Part shown: positions 17,004 through 24,489 of the stretch, in pieces | Layout of the letters: every line of letters starts with the position of its first letter | Numbering within the stretch: the first letter of the stretch is position 1 | From: a virus | DNA: 64,000 bases | Direction: 5' to 3' (one strand) | Virus record (IMG/VR): IMGVR_UViG_3300048597_000133 | Coordinates: 33,523 to 97,522 of that record | Notes under the pieces: model-generated | Seen by the model: the letters and a program-made list of their open reading frames with translations, nothing else | Databases searched by the model: none | What the model was told of the DNA's origin: nothing | Translations under genes and position numbers: made by a program

Positions 17004-17305
17004 CTTTGAGTTAACCATTCTTCTAAAGTAAGTATTCCACTACGGTCCACGTTGTCCATATGCAACCGGCCGTACATGGCATGGATTCTATACGCGCAAT
17101 TATCAAACACTCTATCTCCCGCAGCTATAGCAGAGCCTACGCAAATCCTCTGTTGAGAAGCCGGCAACCGTGTAGTCTTATGGCAAAGGAAAGGTTTGTC
17201 TTCTTCTATGATGCTATGAGCTATCTCACGTTTGCGAGCCGGCTCTAAGGATTTAATAAATGGTGAGCCTTCACGGAAAGGGCAGTCTCTACATGGTTTT
17301 TGCAT
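17000..17305 (-). CDS. DUF6283-like Cys-rich protein
   Basis: A 101-residue protein starting MQKPCRDCPFREGSPF, with a later LCHKTTRL and RICVGSA. The CxxCPFR then CHKT then C arrangement matches the small DUF6283-type family found in phages and bacteria, probably a metal-binding fold. Function unknown. Overlaps the next gene as ATGA. Confidence 0.65.
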   Translation of the reverse strand: MQKPCRDCPFREGSPFIKSLEPARKREIAHSIIEEDKPFLCHKTTRLPASQQRICVGSAIAAGDRVFDNCAYRIHAMYGRLHMDNVDRSGILTLEEWLTQR

Positions 17306-17313
17306 TATGTGTC

Positions 17314-17754
17314 CTACAGGTTTTCTAACTGTTCTAAATCGACTAAAGGATCATCAAAGCATGGGTCTGTTTTATAAACTTCAAGGTGTAATAGAGATAT
17401 AGGTCCGTAGCAGTATGGTTCGCAATGGACCACGGCCTCTTCAAATGACCAGGTGCCGGGTCTTTTAAACCTTTGGTCTGTGTAGAACACAGACATATCT
17501 TCATACTTTGACCGGACTGCATCTCCTCTTCCGTATGCCGCCCACATAGCAGCTCCTTCACGACAAGTAGGCCCTCCGCTAATCTTTAGTAGGTCTACTA
17601 AAAGCCGCTCTCTTTTATTTAATGGCTCCTCTGGGTCATCACAACACAACTGAGCCACGGCGGCGGCAAAAGACCGGTGGTATTGTGAGTGCGCCCCCGG
17701 GCGATGACTTAACCCCCACTTGAGCGCCTTATAGTAAGTTTTGATGATGTCCAT
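17314..17754 (-). CDS. hypothetical protein
   Basis: A 146-residue protein, rich in His, Cys and Trp (WGLSHRPGAHSQYHR; HCEPYCYGP). No family recognised. It overlaps the end of the upstream small array-type gene by 26 nt. Confidence 0.6.
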   Translation of the reverse strand: MDIIKTYYKALKWGLSHRPGAHSQYHRSFAAAVAQLCCDDPEEPLNKRERLLVDLLKISGGPTCREGAAMWAAYGRGDAVRSKYEDMSVFYTDQRFKRPGTWSFEEAVVHCEPYCYGPISLLHLEVYKTDPCFDDPLVDLEQLENL

Positions 17755-17923
17755 TAAAGTACCTTCTTAAGGCTTGAGCTATACCGCTTATCTTATAATT
17801 CTGCTGGTATATTACCTTATCCACATTAATGAGCACGCCAAGATGCAGAAGTCTATTGCGGAGGATTACCTCTATCGGCATCAATAGCATGTCGTATTTT
17901 CTAAGGTTGGTTTTGCTGAGCAT
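17729..17923 (-). CDS. MLTK-type small protein (64 aa)
   Basis: Isolated member of the small-ORF family described for the 21-25 kb array. It starts MLSKTNLRKY, with a hydrophobic-basic core (IEVILRNRLLHLGVLI). The ATG lies 7 nt after the stem of a strong terminator-like hairpin. Function unknown. Confidence 0.6.
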   Translation of the reverse strand: MLSKTNLRKYDMLLMPIEVILRNRLLHLGVLINVDKVIYQQNYKISGIAQALRRYFNGHHQNLL

Positions 17924-17929
17924 AAAATA

Positions 17930-17953
17930 AAAGCTCCTATGTAGATAGGAGCT
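17930..17953 (-). terminator. terminator-like hairpin
   Basis: Perfect 10-bp stem AAGCTCCTAT, 4-nt loop, followed in the minus direction by TTTTATTTT and then the ATG of the next gene. It begins at the stop codon of the 31-aa ORF. Confidence 0.75.
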
Positions 17954-18048
17954 TATACTGATTCTTCTAGAAAATGCACAATCTTCTTATTTTCCACAAT
18001 GGGAAATAGGTCATAAGTTTGGACTACTACTGTTTGGACACTAGCCAT
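17953..18048 (-). CDS. very small protein (31 aa)
   Basis: ORF MASVQTVVVQTYDLFPI... to HFLEESV. It has the best ribosome-binding site of the neighbourhood (AAGGAG, 6 nt before ATG) and its stop lies in a terminator hairpin, so it is likely expressed. No family recognised. Confidence 0.5.
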   Translation of the reverse strand: MASVQTVVVQTYDLFPIVENKKIVHFLEESV

Positions 18049-18110
18049 AAAGTTCTCCTTTGTGTTTTGGGTTTGATGGTCTTTTTTGCTTTACGGGCTA
18101 CAACAGGCTT

Positions 18111-18509
18111 TTATACTGTGTAGTTAGAGACCAAATAACCTCTATGCGGCTCACTTCTTTGATACTCTTCAGCATGTACGCGGTCTACGAAGAAATACCC
18201 GTCTGTGGCAAATAGGACTTTATCAGGGGACTGTTCTAGTTTTCTAAGTAGAGAATTATCCGCATGGTAGACACGATTAGTGGACAAGTCCCATGGCTCA
18301 CCGTCTATATAACAGAGCTCTTCTTCCTTATTCAGATAATAATCCCCATATTTAGGATGCTTAAAAGTTACAACTTCAGAATCGTCTTTACCTACTGCTT
18401 GAGTGAGTAACACGTATTCAGTGAGGGTTGGTGTTAGTTGGCAGGATAATACTTTTTGGGTTGGCATAGAAGTGATTAAGTGGAGGTCAAAAGTGTAATT
18501 ATAAGTCAC
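18111..18509 (-). CDS. hypothetical protein
   Basis: A 132-residue, beta-rich protein with a GDYYLNKEEELCYIDGEPW segment. No family recognised; in the minus-strand small-gene block, 3 nt after the previous stop. Confidence 0.55.
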   Translation of the reverse strand: MTYNYTFDLHLITSMPTQKVLSCQLTPTLTEYVLLTQAVGKDDSEVVTFKHPKYGDYYLNKEEELCYIDGEPWDLSTNRVYHADNSLLRKLEQSPDKVLFATDGYFFVDRVHAEEYQRSEPHRGYLVSNYTV

Positions 18510-18512
18510 TCT

Positions 18513-18839
18513 TCATTCTCGGTAGCCGTTGTAAACTTCTAGCCACAGCATCTCCCTCCACCCTTCTGGCAGCTTGTCTACGACGTGGTCTTCCTCTCTT
18601 TCTGTTTGAGAGTAATACTCTGGGGGATTGCCCTCGTCGTCGTAGTCTTGTAGTTGGAAAGGTATGTCGTAGTCTTCAATTGTGGCGCGAACTACTAAAG
18701 CAGTGTACATTGTCACCCCTATTCGCAGTAAGTCTTGAAGACTATGTAGTTCAACCATAGTGCCAGTCTTTGGTGGGTTGGTTACAGCCGGTTTGTTGCA
18801 ATGCAGGGGGTGGTTGGAGTATTTGATTAGGAATTGCAT
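18513..18839 (-). CDS. hypothetical protein
   Basis: A 108-residue acidic protein (YDDEGNPPEYYSQTEREEDH). An internal Met at residue 28 (MVELHSLQDLL) is an alternative start. It overlaps the preceding gene by 13 nt. No family recognised. Confidence 0.55.
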   Translation of the reverse strand: MQFLIKYSNHPLHCNKPAVTNPPKTGTMVELHSLQDLLRIGVTMYTALVVRATIEDYDIPFQLQDYDDEGNPPEYYSQTEREEDHVVDKLPEGWREMLWLEVYNGYRE

Positions 18840-19213
18840 TGGTCAGGGTTGAGGAATATAAGAGTAGGTATTTGGTCGTCTTCACCTCGCTTATACCCAA
18901 TAAAGTCTCCTTGATTGCCGTCTATATAGGGCATAATCCACTCAAAGAAGTCTTTGATAAAGCCGGAGTATTTGGTATCCCCTTTGCCTAATAAAGAGTA
19001 GCAATACTCATCTTTAGTGAGCAGACGGCAAGCGGTGTTAGGCGTGTAATAGCTGGCGGAGTAAAACAGGTATCTCCACGACTGCTGTTCCTCTGTTAGC
19101 GCTTCTAAGTCAGCGTCTTCATGGTCACACATAACCTTAAGGACGTTAATAACGTCTTCAGGCACGGTGTCTTTGAGGTCTACATTAATATAGATTTCTG
19201 TGTAGTAGCCCAT
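18827..19213 (-). CDS. phage protein of the MGYYTxIYxxxxLK type
   Basis: A 128-residue protein starting MGYYTEIYINVDLKD and containing YLFYSASYYTP and IDGNQGDFIGYKRGEDD. The start pattern followed by a tryptophan/aromatic core recurs in uncharacterised proteins of many phages. Function unknown. The 8 nt to the next upstream ORF indicate co-transcription. Confidence 0.6.
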   Translation of the reverse strand: MGYYTEIYINVDLKDTVPEDVINVLKVMCDHEDADLEALTEEQQSWRYLFYSASYYTPNTACRLLTKDEYCYSLLGKGDTKYSGFIKDFFEWIMPYIDGNQGDFIGYKRGEDDQIPTLIFLNPDQCNS

Positions 19214-19221
19214 TTAGTAGT

Positions 19222-19416
19222 TCAGTTAAGTATGTTTGGTGTCTTTCTCAGTACACGCGAGATAGACAAGCCTAATCGGTTAGGAATATCTTTTAGCCCG
19301 GCGATGTAGGAATAGGGATAATTCAGTCTGAGGAGAACGTTTTCTATCTCTTTATCCGCTGCCGCAGAGATAATGTGGTCTGACCTCACGCCTATCAGTT
19401 TTCTTTTTAGGATCAT
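19222..19416 (-). CDS. MLTK-type small protein (PNRLG subgroup)
   Basis: About 64 residues from MILKRKLIGVRSDH. A longer frame starting at 19455 would overlap the preceding gene, so ATG 19416 is preferred. It shares IEV/GV-KSD near the N-terminus and PNRLG near the C-terminus with the next gene, showing a tandem duplication. Confidence 0.6.
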   Translation of the reverse strand: MILKRKLIGVRSDHIISAAADKEIENVLLRLNYPYSYIAGLKDIPNRLGLSISRVLRKTPNILN

Positions 19417-19418
19417 GG

Positions 19419-19616
19419 TTAGTCTGACGCGTTTAATATATTTGCCATATGCCAAGGTAAAAGCCTTCCTAATCTATTAGGACTGTTAAGTCTTAATGCA
19501 ATAGTAGGGTGATAAAGAGGTGCGAACCTCGCACATATGTCATCTATCCTTTTTTCAATCCTTGATGCAACAAGCATATCTGACTTGACTTCTATCAGTG
19601 TTCTTTTTATGACCAT
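19419..19616 (-). CDS. MLTK-type small protein (PNRLG subgroup)
   Basis: About 65 residues from MVIKRTLIEVKSD, paralogue of the gene at 19222-19416 (shared KSDMLVASR/RSDHIISAA and PNRLG segments). ATG 19616 is preferred over 19634. Function unknown. Confidence 0.6.
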   Translation of the reverse strand: MVIKRTLIEVKSDMLVASRIEKRIDDICARFAPLYHPTIALRLNSPNRLGRLLPWHMANILNASD

Positions 19617-19630
19617 GGGTGCAAGTCTGC

Positions 19631-19879
19631 TCATTGGTTAATAACTTGTTGTACTCGTAACCACTCAGCCAGGTCGCAGTCGTCTCCTAAGTGCCGGAAT
19701 GCAGAACCAGCATCCCTATCCTCACTATCTCGCTTTATTGCTTTGTTGAGTTCCTTGCTGATTAGGTCTTGAGTGCGTTTAGGTAGAGTAGACCATTGCT
19801 GGATAAGTAAGTCGCAGAAATCTGAGACAGCGTAAGAGCGGCGCCCGAGCCAAAGCGTTAGTAGCTGGGGGTCATTCAT
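19631..19879 (-). CDS. hypothetical protein
   Basis: About 82 residues from MNDPQLLTLWLGRR; helical and charged. ATG 19879 overlaps the upstream gene's stop by 8 nt and is better placed than the ATG at 19894. No family recognised. Confidence 0.55.
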   Translation of the reverse strand: MNDPQLLTLWLGRRSYAVSDFCDLLIQQWSTLPKRTQDLISKELNKAIKRDSEDRDAGSAFRHLGDDCDLAEWLRVQQVINQ

Positions 19880-20099
19880 TCTCGTCCTCCTCATCTTGAT
19901 TGTCGTCTAAGATATTCTTCAGGCATTCCTTGCCTAGGATCTCTAGAGAGGACCAAAACAGTTGGTTGAGATAGTCGTCACACATGCGCGCTGCTATGAT
20001 GTCTAGGTGCTCTTGGGTGATTAAACTAGTTTGCTCATCTGTAAGGTCCAGAGCACATTGAACGTCATTTGGTGTGATGTAAGTAATAGCTGATTTCAT
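19872..20099 (-). CDS. hypothetical acidic protein
   Basis: A 75-residue helical protein ending in an acidic tail (DDNQDEEDENE). No family recognised. Overlaps the downstream gene by 8 nt. Confidence 0.55.
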   Translation of the reverse strand: MKSAITYITPNDVQCALDLTDEQTSLITQEHLDIIAARMCDDYLNQLFWSSLEILGKECLKNILDDNQDEEDENE

Positions 20100-20111
20100 T
20101 TGAGTTCCTCT

Positions 20112-20387
20112 TTAATACCAACTAAGTTCTACGGAAGGGTCTACACAGACATGGATGTCTACGTGTTCCTTAATCACAGCTAAGACGTCCTTCTTAACAT
20201 GGCGGCTCTTGTGACGCTTAACTGCAGTTAATAGTTTTTCCAGCTCCTCTACGTAATCTACTTCGAGTATGTCGGAGTTCTTCACAGCCTCTTCCCAGAC
20301 TTCAGGTGTGGTTTGCTGCTTTAAGTCCTCCAGTTGTTGTTTTAGGTTCTTTAGCTCTTGTTGGAATTGAATTTGGTCAGTAGTCAT
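20112..20387 (-). CDS. hypothetical coiled-coil protein
   Basis: A 91-residue protein whose residues 5-30 form a glutamine/leucine-rich coiled coil (QFQQELKNLKQQLEDLKQQ). The start is preceded by AAAGGA at about 17 nt and by a terminator-like hairpin. Function unknown. Confidence 0.6.
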   Translation of the reverse strand: MTTDQIQFQQELKNLKQQLEDLKQQTTPEVWEEAVKNSDILEVDYVEELEKLLTAVKRHKSRHVKKDVLAVIKEHVDIHVCVDPSVELSWY

Positions 20388-20414
20388 AATTGTGTTGGTC
20401 CTTTAAAGAAAATA

Positions 20415-20433
20415 CCGCCCTCGGTTGGGGCGG
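20415..20433 (-). terminator. terminator-like hairpin
   Basis: CCGCCC/GGGCGG 6-bp stem with 7-nt loop, extended by weaker pairs, then TATTTTCTTT on the minus strand. A second perfect 9-bp inverted repeat (GTATAACTT) lies just before it at 20441-20467, over the stop of the upstream gene. Confidence 0.65.
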
Positions 20434-20461
20434 CGGTTCAGTATAACTTTATAAAGATAAG

Positions 20462-21043
20462 TTATACAGGCTGTCGCAGCTTAGACTTAAGGTTGGCATT
20501 TTCTGTTAGTAGTTGTTCAATGAGTACCTGGGCTTTCTCTAGTTCTAACTGTAATTGTCGTTTGGTAAGCCCAGCGTGCGTTTGCTGTTGGTCTTGTTCT
20601 AACCAGTATTGGTCAATAGTTAGTTCTTCTTCTGGACGACTGGCAGCCGTTTGTTCTAAATACCAATCAATAATCCTTAGGGTTCTACTCAACCTCATAG
20701 ATTTAGATAGACTCTTAGAATCACTACAGTCTTGCATTCCTAGCTTAAGAACTATATCCCAATTCTCTGCCAGCTTTATGCACTTATAGCAGTAGGTACG
20801 CTTCATATCCTTAAACCCTTCGTCTAAAAAGTGGTTGAAAGACCTGAAAACCCCCAAATCTGTCTCTATAGGATTAGTTTTAGTGGCGTCCTTTAAAGCT
20901 GACCGTATTTTAATGAGAGCATCACCAGCACACTTAAGGGCTAATATAGCTTCCATTCGAAGTCTTTGTGAGTCATCAAACTTACTGTCATGTAGGCTAA
21001 TCATAGCTTTGGCTTGCTGAAGGTCCTGCGATATACTTAACAT
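20462..21043 (-). CDS. hypothetical helical protein with C-terminal coiled coil
   Basis: A 193-residue, largely helical protein. Residues 165-190 form a leucine-heptad coiled coil (LQLELEKAQVLIEQLLTEN). The middle contains YCYKCIKLAENWDIVLKLG, similar in feel to small phage regulators that sense or bind DNA, but I recognise no family. A 14-bp perfect palindrome lies 20 nt upstream of the ATG, suggesting regulated expression, possibly autoregulation. Confidence 0.6.
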   Translation of the reverse strand: MLSISQDLQQAKAMISLHDSKFDDSQRLRMEAILALKCAGDALIKIRSALKDATKTNPIETDLGVFRSFNHFLDEGFKDMKRTYCYKCIKLAENWDIVLKLGMQDCSDSKSLSKSMRLSRTLRIIDWYLEQTAASRPEEELTIDQYWLEQDQQQTHAGLTKRQLQLELEKAQVLIEQLLTENANLKSKLRQPV

Positions 21044-21062
21044 AGTTATGCTTTAAAAAGGT

Positions 21063-21103
21063 AAATAGTTGTACACGTTTTTCTGTTTTGTGTACAACTA
21101 TTT
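21063..21103. promoter_or_regulatory. 14-bp perfect inverted repeat upstream of 20462-21043
   Basis: AAATAGTTGTACAC and its exact reverse complement, separated by a T-rich 13-nt spacer. It is 20 nt before the ATG at 21043. Symmetry and position suit an operator or a 5' RNA hairpin. The spacer holds no obvious promoter. Confidence 0.55.
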
Positions 21104-21256
21104 CAGTTTAGCATATACTATATTAAGTGTATGGGAGCTTTCTAACAGTTCTAATTATGCTCGAATAATAATGCGGCTCTCCTAAGTGATAAAGACCGAC
21201 TTTAAGCATAACCACATTATTCACGGTACGTCCAATAGTCATAGACACACTACTCC

Positions 21257-21358
21257 TCACGCTTTGTTTACTGGTCTGGTATTTGGTGAGCAGACAAGCG
21301 CAAAAGTGCTAAGTAGACTTATCTGTGTAACTAACAGACTATGGGTCTTAGTCAGCAT
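21257..21358 (-). CDS. short MLTK-type ORF (33 aa)
   Basis: Starts MLTKTHSLLVTQISLL and stops early; about half the length of its neighbours. The ATG overlaps the end of the preceding array gene. Probably a truncated array member at the 3' edge of the cluster. Confidence 0.4.
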   Translation of the reverse strand: MLTKTHSLLVTQISLLSTFALVCSPNTRPVNKA

Positions 21359-21530
21359 ATATCTTAAATAATTGTTCTAAATAAGCCAGCCGTATTTTCT
21401 GGTGACCCATAGGAATAAAGTCTACTGGGACGGCAGATAAAGATATGCCAGCGCTGGCGCTAAGGATTACATACGCCCTAAGGAGCTTCTTCTTTTCAGA
21501 GGGCTGACCAGTATGAGTTTTATCTAACAT
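21348..21530 (-). CDS. MLTK-type small protein (60 aa)
   Basis: Starts MLDKTHTGQPSEKKKLL, with AYVILSASAGI as hydrophobic core, matching the 'Y-V-L-L-S-x-S-x-G' core of other members. Overlaps both neighbours by about 11 nt. Function unknown. Confidence 0.6.
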   Translation of the reverse strand: MLDKTHTGQPSEKKKLLRAYVILSASAGISLSAVPVDFIPMGHQKIRLAYLEQLFKIYAD

Positions 21531-21714
21531 GTCTTCTAATAGAGTGGTGTAGCACTGAGTGATAAGGCGATATGTTGGGGATAGCGCCCCGCTTTACACC
21601 AAGTACGATGTAGAGGTATACGTTAAGGTTATTGATATAGCGCTGCTCTATGACCTTATAGGTGCGGCTTTTAACCACCGCAGTTTTCTTACGGTGTGTA
21701 GTCTTAGTTATCAC
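21520..21714 (-). CDS. MLTK-type small protein (64 aa)
   Basis: Starts MITKTTHRKKTAVVKSR; very basic N-terminus, then NNLNVYLYIVLG, and HHSIRRHVR at the end. Overlaps both neighbours. Function unknown. Confidence 0.6.
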   Translation of the reverse strand: MITKTTHRKKTAVVKSRTYKVIEQRYINNLNVYLYIVLGVKRGAIPNISPYHSVLHHSIRRHVR

Positions 21715-21917
21715 GGCAATGATAGTGAGTCAACGAAGTTTTTTATCATTCGGGTCATTACCTCCAGGTAGATAGGTGGGTTTTCTACTGCTATCTCGCA
21801 TCGTCCGTTATCGTGGACACGAACTAAGAATCCGCATAACAGGTCTAAGTTTAAATAAGCATCGTACAGAGCATCGTGCCCATTGCGGGTAACGGGCAGG
21901 TGGGTTTTGGTTAGCAT
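21711..21917 (-). CDS. MLTK-type small protein (68 aa)
   Basis: Starts MLTKTHLPVTRNGHD. The C-terminal part IAVENPPIYLEVMTRMIKNF fits the family pattern (beta strand, Pro, aromatic, Ile/Val, helix). Its stop overlaps the next ATG (ATGA). Confidence 0.65.
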   Translation of the reverse strand: MLTKTHLPVTRNGHDALYDAYLNLDLLCGFLVRVHDNGRCEIAVENPPIYLEVMTRMIKNFVDSLSLP

Positions 21918-21927
21918 GGTTGGGTAA

Positions 21928-22134
21928 CTAATCTAATCCTATAGTCTTATAAAGCCCGCCGATGATAAACCTAAAGCGGGCTGGTGGTCGGATCGACGCA
22001 TAGAACCTAACTTGCTGTTTGTATGGTTGAGTTAAGTATTTAACTGACACGCCTACTTCAGAGATTGCTGTGTCAATATGCTTGAAGACATTATTGCGCC
22101 GAGGTCGGCATTGGCAGTGCTTCTTTGTTACCAT
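21928..22134 (-). CDS. MLTK-type small protein (68 aa)
   Basis: Starts MVTKKHCQCRPRRNN. C-terminal VRFYASIRPPARFRFIIGGLYK fits the family pattern and is close to the gene at 22218. Its last codons form a GC-rich hairpin (AGCCCGC...GCGGGCT) followed by TTTAT, perhaps a coding-embedded terminator. Confidence 0.65.
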   Translation of the reverse strand: MVTKKHCQCRPRRNNVFKHIDTAISEVGVSVKYLTQPYKQQVRFYASIRPPARFRFIIGGLYKTIGLD

Positions 22135-22138
22135 CTGC

Positions 22139-22213
22139 TTAAGACCCTATAAGTACTGCCACTAATAGATCTAAAATAAGCGGGCGGTCGTATGCAATGC
22201 TTTTTGTTATCAT
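22139..22213 (-). CDS. short MLTK-type ORF (24 aa)
   Basis: Starts MITKSIAYDRPLILDLL and stops after 24 codons. It keeps the conserved start but not the body, so it looks like a truncated array member or relic. Confidence 0.35.
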   Translation of the reverse strand: MITKSIAYDRPLILDLLVAVLIGS

Positions 22214-22217
22214 TCCT

Positions 22218-22415
22218 CTAATATCCTGCGAACTGCCATAGAATTACGTTAATTGAGCGGAATTGATTGGGCGCCTCAATCTGAGGATAGAAATACAGTC
22301 TGTATCCCGTTGGGTGATATAAGTAACCAACCTGCATGCCTATGTCGTATACGGTTTTCGTGACTGTTCTTGCGGCGGGGTTGTCACTATTTCGGCGGTA
22401 CTTCTTTGCTATCAT
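22218..22415 (-). CDS. MLTK-type small protein (65 aa)
   Basis: Starts MIAKKYRRNSDNPAAR. YLYHPTGYRLYFYPQIEAPNQFRSI matches the neighbouring 21928 product (YLTQPYKQQVRFYASIRPPARFRFI), showing protein-level homology beyond the start. Overlaps the upstream gene's 3' end by 29 nt. Confidence 0.65.
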   Translation of the reverse strand: MIAKKYRRNSDNPAARTVTKTVYDIGMQVGYLYHPTGYRLYFYPQIEAPNQFRSINVILWQFAGY

Positions 22416-23109
22416 TTGTCTTTTTATCTATATGTGCCCGAAGCTTGAATAAGATGTCATTAATTTTGAAGTAATAATGTAAGCCTCTGCTTCGACCTCT
22501 CTTAGGAATTAAATATGACCAACCTATTTCTACCCAGTTGTCATCTACAACATCTTCCACGTTAAAGTTATGGGCTGGGTGGATGTAGTAGATTTTTCCC
22601 TGTAAGTTCACAGCGACTTTTACGTCTATTAAGTCGCCAAGGTTATTCTTAATGCCTAACAGCATTGACCGATGACGGAAATACTCCCCCAAACTTTTAG
22701 CGGCTGCAAATCTATCTTCTGGCGACTCTAGCTCGACGGCACTTAATGCCTTAAGCATATCTAAGGTGACAGGGAGTAGCCGGTCATAGACTGTGATTAG
22801 CTCCGTAGTTGGTGACTGTAAGTCAAACTTGTACATACTGTGGTTACCTACAGGTTTCTCTGTTGTATAACCAGGGTTTTCTATTAAATCCACTAGATAG
22901 ATACTGAGTCTGGCTTGGTCTTCGGTGGGATTGTATTTAGGTAGTTGTTCGCGTTTGAACTTGTCTACGGCGGCGACTATCTCTTTCTTAGTGCCTCCCT
23001 TAATATAGTCTTCGTATCGTTCTATAGTTGAGTATTTAGCTTCTGAGTCGTCTAGATTGTAGAAGCTTATGGTTATTTTGTAGAGCCGTTTGGTTTTTTG
23101 TTTGGTCAT
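22387..23109 (-). CDS. hypothetical protein inside the small-ORF array
   Basis: A 240-residue protein starting MTKQKTKRLYKITISFYN, much larger than its neighbours. Alpha/beta with a KNNLGDLIDVKVAVNLQG segment. It shares only the Met-Thr-Lys start with the array. No family recognised. Confidence 0.6.
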   Translation of the reverse strand: MTKQKTKRLYKITISFYNLDDSEAKYSTIERYEDYIKGGTKKEIVAAVDKFKREQLPKYNPTEDQARLSIYLVDLIENPGYTTEKPVGNHSMYKFDLQSPTTELITVYDRLLPVTLDMLKALSAVELESPEDRFAAAKSLGEYFRHRSMLLGIKNNLGDLIDVKVAVNLQGKIYYIHPAHNFNVEDVVDDNWVEIGWSYLIPKRGRSRGLHYYFKINDILFKLRAHIDKKTNDSKEVPPK

Positions 23110-23113
23110 TTCT

Positions 23114-23305
23114 TTAGTTAGCAGATAGTTGAGTTATTAGTAGTCTGCATATATACCGCAAGACGACTAAGCCTACCGTTTGGTTCATACACTCTCTGTA
23201 GTAGGTCACTTTTATAAGTTCACCTTCAATATAGGAGCTCAATCTCTCCACTACGACGTTGCAATAGAAACCCCTTCTAAGATTGTATGTGGGTTTAGGA
23301 ATCAT
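23114..23305 (-). CDS. MLTK-type small protein (63 aa)
   Basis: Starts MIPKPTYNLRRGFYCNVVVERL. Overlaps the upstream gene by 4 nt. Function unknown. Confidence 0.6.
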   Translation of the reverse strand: MIPKPTYNLRRGFYCNVVVERLSSYIEGELIKVTYYRECMNQTVGLVVLRYICRLLITQLSAN

Positions 23306-23493
23306 TTCTTTAATGGTCCATAACGCACTATATGAAGTTTAAGCGCCCAACCAGCCGGGCAGATTAGATTGGAGTATGAGCTTAAACCATATTGCCAATA
23401 GAATAGTGGCTGGTCACGTAAAGAGGTATATAGTCTATCTCTAGTGACACCGTAATATACCCATTTAAAGTCGTGAGTGTGCTTAGATACCAT
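23302..23493 (-). CDS. MLTK-type small protein (63 aa)
   Basis: Starts MVSKHTHDFKWVYYG; body QPLFYWQYGLSSYSNLICPAGW then a hydrophobic-basic end. Its stop overlaps the next start, ATGA-like. Function unknown. Confidence 0.6.
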   Translation of the reverse strand: MVSKHTHDFKWVYYGVTRDRLYTSLRDQPLFYWQYGLSSYSNLICPAGWALKLHIVRYGPLKK

Positions 23494-23686
23494 GTAAAAC
23501 CCGCCGCCTTACTATAGTGTTTACAGTGTCGTACTTTTTGGTGCCGTCTATAGCTACGAAACTATAATAAGGGTCAGCTCTAAGCGTATAGGGCCCCCTA
23601 AGCGGACAGATTTTATCTGCGAAGACTGCCGGTAATAACAGGACCTTAGTGGTCCGGCGTTTTACACTTGGTGGTTTGGCTATCAT
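23483..23686 (-). CDS. MLTK-type small protein (67 aa)
   Basis: Starts MIAKPPSVKRRTTKVLLLPAV and ends with YDTVNTIVRRRVLHG. Overlaps neighbours at both ends by 4-11 nt. Function unknown. Confidence 0.6.
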   Translation of the reverse strand: MIAKPPSVKRRTTKVLLLPAVFADKICPLRGPYTLRADPYYSFVAIDGTKKYDTVNTIVRRRVLHGI

Positions 23687-23904
23687 ATCTTATGCTGTTT
23701 TAACAGGGAAGGTACATATTCGCTAACTACGTCGCTCATAATGCGGAAGTAGCGCGGCGATTTAGCTGATACTGAGACCTCGTACCAAGTCGCTTCACGG
23801 TTTCTAGTTATAGTCTTCACATATCCTGTGTACATAGCCAAGTTCACGAATGTGAGTAGCAGCTCTTTGCGTATTACACGTGCTTGGCGTGGTTTAGCCA
23901 GCAT
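23683..23904 (-). CDS. MLTK-type small protein (73 aa)
   Basis: Starts MLAKPRQARVIRKELLL. Contains MYTGYVKTITRNREATWYEVSVSA then SPRYFRIMSDVVSEYV: this is the clearest long-range match to the 23894 product (STGFIEEIT...TWFHISIRTP). Function unknown. Confidence 0.68.
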   Translation of the reverse strand: MLAKPRQARVIRKELLLTFVNLAMYTGYVKTITRNREATWYEVSVSAKSPRYFRIMSDVVSEYVPSLLKQHKI

Positions 23905-24079
23905 ATGTGATGCCCTTAATATAGAGGCAAAGAGGAGTACGGATACTTATGTGAAACCAAGTTAGCCCGGTGTCATAGGTTATTTCTTCAATGAACCCTG
24001 TAGATTTAGATAAGAGTACATAAGCTGAACGGATATCTTTCTGCTTCCTATTGACTTTAGTGTTGTATTTAGTCAGCAT
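23894..24079 (-). CDS. MLTK-type small protein (61 aa)
   Basis: Starts MLTKYNTKVNRKQKD. Core AYVLLSKSTGFIEEIT, then TWFHISIRTPLCLYI, the family's strand-Trp-strand-Thr-Pro signature. Overlaps both neighbours by 11 nt. Confidence 0.68.
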   Translation of the reverse strand: MLTKYNTKVNRKQKDIRSAYVLLSKSTGFIEEITYDTGLTWFHISIRTPLCLYIKGITYAG

Positions 24080-24290
24080 AAAACCTCCATCTTAAATACA
24101 TACACTTGTAGGCTGTATCACTCATGACATAAAAGCAGTAAGGTATGATTAATACCAACTGGTGCCATAGCATTTCATCACCATTAACCATTTCTGTCAC
24201 TATATATTTATAGTATTCAGCTAAGACCATAGAAGTCTTACTTAGTTCTTCGGGTTTTATGTTATATCGGCCATGTGATTTTGTTAACAT
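24069..24290 (-). CDS. MLTK-type small protein (73 aa)
   Basis: MLTKSHGRYNIKPEELSKT start at 24290, preferred over the upstream ATG at 24305 because it aligns with the family. Contains YKYIVTEMVNGDEMLWHQLVLIIPYCFYVM, the Trp-strand-Pro signature. Confidence 0.65.
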   Translation of the reverse strand: MLTKSHGRYNIKPEELSKTSMVLAEYYKYIVTEMVNGDEMLWHQLVLIIPYCFYVMSDTAYKCMYLRWRFYAD

Positions 24291-24489
24291 ATTCATTTTT
24301 AACAAGTTGGTCTACAATACTTCCTATAACAAAGATATGGGACGGTGTGTTTATAGGAACATCGTCCCAATGTAATCCTTTAGTCACGTACTGTATAAGA
24401 CCACTCCTATTTGCCAGTAACAAATAAGGATTCTTAGGTTTTGCTGATTTACTTAGTCTCATATCTACAAAGGAGGCTTTGGTCAACAT
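24262..24489 (-). CDS. MLTK-type small protein (75 aa)
   Basis: MLTKASFVDMRLSKSAKPK start at 24489. A longer frame to 24594 merely reads through the neighbouring gene. Contains YLLLANRSGLIQYVTK, then WDDVPINTPSHIFVIG, nearly the same signature as the next two genes. Confidence 0.7.
   Translation of the reverse strand: MLTKASFVDMRLSKSAKPKNPYLLLANRSGLIQYVTKGLHWDDVPINTPSHIFVIGSIVDQLVKNEYVNKITWPI

Noticed and set aside
21952-21982. Free-standing terminator AGCCCGC...GCGGGCT
   Set aside because: It lies in the coding end of the 21928 gene whose residues match the paralogue; kept only as a remark there.
22387-23109. Counting this gene as a large MLTK-family member
   Set aside because: It begins MTKQ but is 240 residues, lacks the C-terminal signature and the stop-bearing start motif.
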